From Mycolicibacterium neoaurum (GTDB lineage Bacteria; Actinomycetota; Actinomycetes; Mycobacteriales; Mycobacteriaceae), in assembly GCF_036946495.1 (NCBI RefSeq), contig NZ_JAQIIX010000001.1:372001-436000 (forward strand): DNA of 64,000 nucleotides, in the 5' to 3' direction. A model generated the notes under the pieces. That model made no database searches and was not told where the DNA came from. It saw only the letters and a program-made list of their open reading frames with translations. Positions 59,440 to 64,000 of this stretch are shown here, piece by piece; the stretch's first letter is position 1, and every line of letters begins with the position of its first letter. The position numbers were made by a program, and so were the translations under genes.

Positions 59440-61173
59440 TCAACGTGCGGAGCTCGGGTTCGTCTGGCCGAGTGCGATCAATACCTGATCCACTGCTTTC
59501 CGCACCTGTGCGGCGAACTCATGCTGGTTGTCAACCGCGAATGCTTCTGCGTACGACCAGGTTCTGCGGATCTGGATGCCGGGGCGTATATGAATCTGTA
59601 TGCCAGCCTTCTTGCCGTCTAACCAATGGTGAAGGCTTTCCTGCTCCGCGGCAAGAGCGTAGCGGCGCTCTACCAGCCAGCCGAAGAAGTCCGGATCTGC
59701 TATCTCATCGCGGGTTCGGCCGCCGGCGCGACCGCTTTGGAAGTCGTCGATCCACTGGCCTAGGTATTCTTCCGCGGATAGCAGTCTGGTCGGAAACCAG
59801 CGTTGAAGAGGTTGGGCGAATCGATGGGCCAGCTGGAAGTTGGGTTCAACGGTGAAACCGGTGAGAGCCTCGAGTTCAAGCACCGATTCGACTATGTCCC
59901 GATCGGAATACAAGTACGTGTACTGAGATTGGAGTTCAGCCGGCCAGACGCCCAAATGAACGAACTGCCCATCGGCAAAGAGTGCAGCCCGGTCGGCACC
60001 CCGGACGTCCTTGGCAACGAATTTTGTTGTGACGCCGGGTGACAGCGTGTCCCCGCGCGGAAGAAGGGTTCCTTCCACTGCGCTGGCCTTCGGGGAAAGC
60101 CCTGTCGCCCACTGCAGGACCGTACCGAGCCGGTCGAGAACGATTAGAGTGTCACCGGCATCTGACGTCGATGGCATCGAACTGGATCCTTTTTGGGCAG
60201 AAGCCGGCGGCCGCGGTGGTCGCGGATGCTTGACGCCACTGCCCCAGCCGACCTCCCACCCCTCGCTGGCGTCGAAGTAGTCGGCGTACGCGACAGGTAG
60301 TGCCTTGGTTCGCTCAACAACACGAAGGAGCTCGGCGAACCAGGCCATGTATTCGGGGTCGTCGTAGGTTGGAGTGACGTCGCGCAAGGCGCTCAAAATG
60401 AGATCAGCGACCCTCTCGGGTGTCGTCGTCACCGTTACCTCTCCGCCGGCGAACTCGGTGAGCCCGCCGGTCGAGTACAGCAGTGCGATGTCCCAGTCGG
60501 TGACGTTCGGGTAAGCCGCATCGTCAATTAGATTGTCGCTGAGTGTGATTGCAACTCGCCAATACATCCCTGAAGGGCTGACTCCCGGCAGGATGCGCAG
60601 CCGATGGTAGCCGCGTTGATGCAGCACGCGGACGCCTTGCAAGATCCGGATCGGTGTCGACGACGCCAATTCGGCGCTCACTTGCTCGTGCATCTCGGCG
60701 TCGAAAGCCACCAGGCGCATCTCCTCGACACGAGAATTGGCCGCGGCAATGCTTTCGATCGCGGCGGCGATTGCATCTTGGCGCGGCCAGCCGAAGGCGC
60801 CGGTGCTGATGAGCGGAGAGGCAACGACTCGAGCGCCGAGCTCGTCAGCAACTTCCATGGCTCGGCGATAGCAGGACTCCAACAGCGATCGGTCTCGCTG
60901 GCCAGCGTTGTAGTTCGGTCCGACCGTGTGGATGACCCACTCAGCCGGTAGGTCGCCAGCTGTCGTCCATCCGGCGTCACCTGTGGCCAGTCCGTTCGGG
61001 AACCTCTCGATGCAGTCGCGGAGGATTGCGGGACCTCCTGCACGATGAATTGCGCCATCGGCACCGCCACCCCCGCGCATGCCGGTGTTCGCGGGGTTAA
61101 TGACGGCGTCTACCTCCTGCTTGGTGATGTCGCCACATACCGCGGTGATCTTCAGCACGCAGCTAGTATGCAT
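59440..61173 (-). CDS. Macro-domain protein with large C-terminal extension
   Basis: About 577 residues from the ATG at 61173 (GTG at 61158 also possible). Residues 5-160 form a macro domain: ITAVCGDITKQEVDAVINPANTGMRGGGGADGAIHRAGG, with WTTAGDLPAEWVIHTVGPNY and PLISTGAFGWP, the usual ADP-ribose-binding loops. It may remove or read ADP-ribose or O-acetyl-ADP-ribose. A middle beta-rich segment (about 205-310) is followed by a Pro-rich linker and a C-terminal helical part of unknown family. The gene is in the same operon as the kinase and the Shedu-like nuclease and convergent with the protease. The longer frame overlapping the kinase is not used. Confidence 0.78.
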   Translation of the reverse strand: MHTSCVLKITAVCGDITKQEVDAVINPANTGMRGGGGADGAIHRAGGPAILRDCIERFPNGLATGDAGWTTAGDLPAEWVIHTVGPNYNAGQRDRSLLESCYRRAMEVADELGARVVASPLISTGAFGWPRQDAIAAAIESIAAANSRVEEMRLVAFDAEMHEQVSAELASSTPIRILQGVRVLHQRGYHRLRILPGVSPSGMYWRVAITLSDNLIDDAAYPNVTDWDIALLYSTGGLTEFAGGEVTVTTTPERVADLILSALRDVTPTYDDPEYMAWFAELLRVVERTKALPVAYADYFDASEGWEVGWGSGVKHPRPPRPPASAQKGSSSMPSTSDAGDTLIVLDRLGTVLQWATGLSPKASAVEGTLLPRGDTLSPGVTTKFVAKDVRGADRAALFADGQFVHLGVWPAELQSQYTYLYSDRDIVESVLELEALTGFTVEPNFQLAHRFAQPLQRWFPTRLLSAEEYLGQWIDDFQSGRAGGRTRDEIADPDFFGWLVERRYALAAEQESLHHWLDGKKAGIQIHIRPGIQIRRTWSYAEAFAVDNQHEFAAQVRKAVDQVLIALGQTNPSSAR

Positions 61174-61294
61174 CTGTACACCGACGTCGATGCAGCCTTC
61201 GCCTCCAGCGGACGATGCGCTCGGGATCGGGCCGAACCCCCAAACACTGCTGAACGGTAAATTCGAGGGGACGACTGCGCTGACGAATCTCGAC
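61174..61294. other. Spacer between kinase and macro-domain genes
   Basis: 121 bp without a gene, on the path of one transcript. No palindrome or hairpin noticed. Confidence 0.3.
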
Positions 61295-62626
61295 CTAATG
61301 GCCCAGCTTGGTGGGTCTGGCCAAAACGCGGAATGCCATGCCGGGCCCGCCGACGGACTCAACGCCCTCCCAGTCATCAGCGCCGTGTCGCTCTGCGATC
61401 CAAACGTCGCGGGGTCGGAGTTCCGGCGATGCGGAGATCCACTCGACGTCACTATTCTCATCTGTCGCCGAAAGGATGACCCAGTAGATCTCGTGCGGTC
61501 CCAGCGTCGGCGTGCCAACTGATTGCAGCCGAATCACCTCCACGGTGTTCGAGCCGCGAACACTGACGGGCCAGCGTTCGAGTACATCACTGTCATGGTC
61601 GTAAGGAGTCGCAAGGTCACCCTTCGACAGACGGACCTCGGCCATACCGGTGCTGCCGTTCCGAAGTCTCAAGCCGATGTCGATCCCATCAAGGTCGACC
61701 GGGTCGCGGACATAGAAGGATTGGGCGACGAGGTGTTCCGCGGCCGGGTTGCCACGCTTGGCTCCCGTCGCAGAGCGCGATCCGCCCGGATCACACTCGT
61801 CGCGGGGTCCGAAGCCGTCAGTGATTACTTCCATGCCACTCGATATAAAGGCGGAATGCTCACCAATCTTCGCCAACACCCATTCGATGCCCCGCAACAG
61901 ATCCGTTGAAGTCCAGCGTGAGCCTGGATCCTCGCGAACGGTGTGGTTGACAATAACCGAAATATAGTGTGCAACATGCTGGTCTGCGACAGTTAACGAA
62001 TCGCGTTCAAACCGCTCTCTCACGAAAACCGTTCTACTGCTTGTCATCCAGTGGAGAACTTTTCCGAGGCTGTAAACATCACTCGCTTCCTGAGCCGCGT
62101 CGAGGCTTCCCGCACCGCACTCTGGCGCTGCGAAGGCCGCATTGCCGAACCCTTCCACTGTCGTGAGCATCACGCCAGATCCCATATCCGCGCAGATCCC
62201 GAAGTCGACCAAGTACGGCTTGCCGTTCTGATCGACAACGATGTTGTCGGGCTTTATATCGCGGTGTACCACCCCCTGCGCGTGCGCATCATGGACGGCG
62301 GTTACCACTCCTTGGAATCGTTCGAAGATGGCCCGGGGTTCAACAAGATCCGGAAGCGCGGTGAGATTCTCACCTACGTAGGCCGTCACGAGGTAAGAGG
62401 CCTTTTCACCGATGTCGGCGTCCACGACGGCGGGGATATGAGGCGACTTCAACCGCGTCAACATTTCGATCTCGCGTTTGAACCGGTCGATCCGCTTGGG
62501 GTTTTTGAGTCGCTTGAGTACCCACCCTGTAGACCTGTCGTCGCTATTACGGACCAGGAATGTATGCGCCTGGCCACCCTCCCCTAAGGTCTCGATTGTC
62601 TCCCATCGTCCATATCGCTTTGCCAT
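61295..62626 (-). CDS. Serine/threonine protein kinase
   Basis: Soluble Hanks-type kinase of 443 residues. Elements: Gly-rich loop LGEGGQA (14-20), ATP lysine K38 in WVLKRL, HRDIKPDN (121-128, catalytic D123) and DFG at 141-143. The kinase domain ends near residue 270 and is followed by a beta-rich C-terminal domain with no transmembrane segment or PASTA repeat, unlike the mycobacterial Pkn receptors. Kinases occur in several anti-phage systems, where they trigger host shutdown or activate a partner. It is downstream of the Shedu-like gene (87-bp gap) and upstream of the macro-domain gene. Confidence 0.88.
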   Translation of the reverse strand: MAKRYGRWETIETLGEGGQAHTFLVRNSDDRSTGWVLKRLKNPKRIDRFKREIEMLTRLKSPHIPAVVDADIGEKASYLVTAYVGENLTALPDLVEPRAIFERFQGVVTAVHDAHAQGVVHRDIKPDNIVVDQNGKPYLVDFGICADMGSGVMLTTVEGFGNAAFAAPECGAGSLDAAQEASDVYSLGKVLHWMTSSRTVFVRERFERDSLTVADQHVAHYISVIVNHTVREDPGSRWTSTDLLRGIEWVLAKIGEHSAFISSGMEVITDGFGPRDECDPGGSRSATGAKRGNPAAEHLVAQSFYVRDPVDLDGIDIGLRLRNGSTGMAEVRLSKGDLATPYDHDSDVLERWPVSVRGSNTVEVIRLQSVGTPTLGPHEIYWVILSATDENSDVEWISASPELRPRDVWIAERHGADDWEGVESVGGPGMAFRVLARPTKLGH

Positions 62627-62713
62627 GTGGACTATCCTCTCGCGCTCACGACGGCTGGGGTGCCGGGCTTGTCAGCAGCCGCGCAGCTATTCGAGCAAAT
62701 TCGGTCCAGACGA

Positions 62714-64000
62714 TTAAGTGACGTCTCCCGCTGAGCGAACTGCAACCTCGACGTGCCATTCCGCGCGAGCGACGAGTTCGTCGAACGTGATGATTTCAGG
62801 GTCATGAAGGTTTCGCCGGAATAGCTCGAAACTTCGAAATTGGTCGGGAATCGGCCCTCCCGCAGCACCAGTGAGTTGCGCGAGCGTTCCTGCGATCACG
62901 AATGATCGCGGGCGGAGAAGGAAGGTGCCCGAGGGCAGTAGCTCACCGTCGGCTGATGTGTCCCGAAGGTATTCACCTATATCGCGGCACGCCAGGTGTA
63001 CAGACTGTTGGACTTGCACGACAGCTCCTGCAAGTTCTTTTGCTGGAGACCAACATCCGGATCGATACTCGCCTTCAAGTAACGGAGTGCGATGGTGTTT
63101 GATCTCAGCAAACGCCAGCGCCCGGATGACGCCGGCCGTGCGGAGCAATGCGTCAACCCTCTTACCGACGCCACTGACGCTTCGGCCGACTACGGTTTGT
63201 TCTAGTCGGTCGTTGTCCCATGAAGTCAGAAGTTGGCCGCCCAACCCGATCCCGAGAACCCAAGGATTTTCCTCGAGGAGGCTCTGCCACGCGCGTTCGG
63301 GACCGCCGGCTGCCCCTGCCGCCGCATCGAAAGCGGCATCGTCGGTTAACCAGCGCCGCATTGTTTCGGCCACGTGCTTTCGACGCTGGAGAGCAATAAC
63401 ATCGTCGGCTTCGGCATCGGTTTCGATGAGCGCGCGGAACCGTTCTGGGTCTCGTGAATATAGGTTGTGGAAGGCAGTCGGGTCGTCGAAGAGGTCACGA
63501 AGAAGTTGGTCGTCGACGTATACCGAACTGTCACCCTCAATGGGGACCATCTCGATCGCACGCAGCATGTCGATGAGACGAGTGGCTTGATCCCGATCGA
63601 GTTCGAGCACGGTTTCCAACCGCGTGGCATCGCCGCTTGTCGGAACCTTTTGGAGGCGCAGCTTTCGAACCGCGCCCTGTTCACGAGCAATTTGAAGTTG
63701 TAGTTGCTTTCGCCCGCCGGGCGTTTCGTACACCACTTCCCTTGTCCATTCACAATGTTCGTCGTCAGCTTGCTGCACCTCGTCAAACACGCGGTAGATG
63801 TAGCGGGATGGATGGCCAGCATCCCGCCCAAACTGTGCGAGGAAGCTCCGAGTCGCATACGTACGCGTTGTCAATCGCCCCTCGGCGTAGGTCACTTCGT
63901 TCGGCTCGGCCGGAACGTCAAACTCGAACGTAGGCACCCCGCTCCCCGAGCATTTTTCGGACCAGTTCGTCGGCAACTCTACCGTCGTGGCGACCCACCG
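62714..64000 (-). CDS. Shedu-like DUF4263 nuclease, 5' truncated by window
   Basis: The frame is open to base 64000 on the reverse strand, so the start lies outside; a TTG at 63976 is unlikely to be the real start. The C-terminal part is a DUF4263 domain as in Shedu (SduA): FQSLL/WQSLLEENPWVLGIGLGGQLL near residues 275-295 from the 63976 position, then VDALL and FAEIKHHRTPLL carrying the D...E-x-K nuclease signature. The N-terminal half includes SRYIYRVFDEVQQADDEHCEWTREVVYETPGG and helical parts that may form the sensor. Shedu is a known single-gene anti-phage nuclease; here it is apparently the first gene of an operon with a kinase and macro protein. Confidence 0.82.
   Translation of the reverse strand, partial: RWVATTVELPTNWSEKCSGSGVPTFEFDVPAEPNEVTYAEGRLTTRTYATRSFLAQFGRDAGHPSRYIYRVFDEVQQADDEHCEWTREVVYETPGGRKQLQLQIAREQGAVRKLRLQKVPTSGDATRLETVLELDRDQATRLIDMLRAIEMVPIEGDSSVYVDDQLLRDLFDDPTAFHNLYSRDPERFRALIETDAEADDVIALQRRKHVAETMRRWLTDDAAFDAAAGAAGGPERAWQSLLEENPWVLGIGLGGQLLTSWDNDRLEQTVVGRSVSGVGKRVDALLRTAGVIRALAFAEIKHHRTPLLEGEYRSGCWSPAKELAGAVVQVQQSVHLACRDIGEYLRDTSADGELLPSGTFLLRPRSFVIAGTLAQLTGAAGGPIPDQFRSFELFRRNLHDPEIITFDELVARAEWHVEVAVRSAGDVT

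Noticed and set aside
36635..64000. CRISPR-associated transposon (CAST)
   Set aside because: No CRISPR repeats, Cas12k or Cascade genes are visible; only the end-like motif recalls CAST elements.
1..64000. tRNA or rRNA genes
   Set aside because: Intergenic regions were read for cloverleaf-like and rRNA patterns and none was convincing; a tool scan was not possible.

Overview
The window is a high-GC actinobacterial chromosome segment, most likely from the Mycobacteriaceae (Mycolicibacterium-like). This is inferred from the strong GC bias at third codon positions, an F420-type LLM oxidoreductase remnant, a GAP/Sap-like membrane protein, an EstB-type beta-lactamase-fold esterase and a small Cys-rich secreted protein of mycobacterial type. 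The species cannot be named from the sequence.

Region 1 (1-34.2 kb) is ordinary chromosomal metabolism with dense short operons. It begins with an iron-type ABC importer (permease cut by the window edge, plus lipoprotein). A GAF-EAL protein, a class II aldolase and a PfkB kinase follow, the last three joined by 4-bp overlaps. An allantoin-use cluster (5.8-12.7 kb) holds allantoinase, an NCS1 permease, an Asp/Glu-type racemase, ureidoglycine aminohydrolase, a DUF6986 TIM-barrel protein and an IclR regulator. Four matching 15-bp TTCC-N7-GGA(A/G) palindromes in its two divergent intergenic regions look like the regulon's operators. Next come a small secreted protein, an esterase and a four-gene DAB-type inorganic-carbon operon (dabB-dabA-PII-like-beta-CA-like) with a divergent HTH regulator. 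After these lie lipase, Sap-like, TetR, arylsulfatase, ferredoxin-domain and two SDR/TetR divergent pairs, each with palindromic operators. From 28.5 to 31.6 kb the DNA is worn: a truncated IS5-type transposase, an LLM oxidoreductase with a one-base frameshift and an internally deleted PPOX-family gene.

Region 2 (34.2-35.4 kb) is a boundary zone. It has a perfect 390-bp tandem duplication covering the end of an antitoxin-like gene, and strong near-palindromes with GTGACG...TATTAG(T/C)CGG arms. These are either operators of that gene or ends of a Tn7-like transposon.

Region 3 (35.5-64 kb, running off the window) appears to be a Tn7-like element and its cargo. The core is tnsA-tnsB-tnsC-tniQ plus a small ORF, with no CRISPR or Cas genes. 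The cargo is a large defence-type locus. It contains a SNF2 helicase, a DEAD/DEAH helicase with a DUF3883 end and an antisense DUF6615-like gene. A forward operon then encodes a DUF1156 DNA methylase, a DUF262/DUF1524 nuclease, a HEPN(Swt1)-DUF499 ATPase, a YbjN-like chaperone and an S1C (HtrA-type) protease. Facing it is a reverse operon of a Shedu-like DUF4263 nuclease, a Ser/Thr kinase and a macro-domain protein. The combination of self-marking methylase, ATPases, helicases, nucleases, protease, kinase and ADP-ribose-binding domain suggests a multi-layer anti-phage system carried by transposition. It resembles BREX/DISARM/MADS-style systems in logic, but its exact composition could not be matched without database searches. 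It is the best candidate for an undescribed system in the window.
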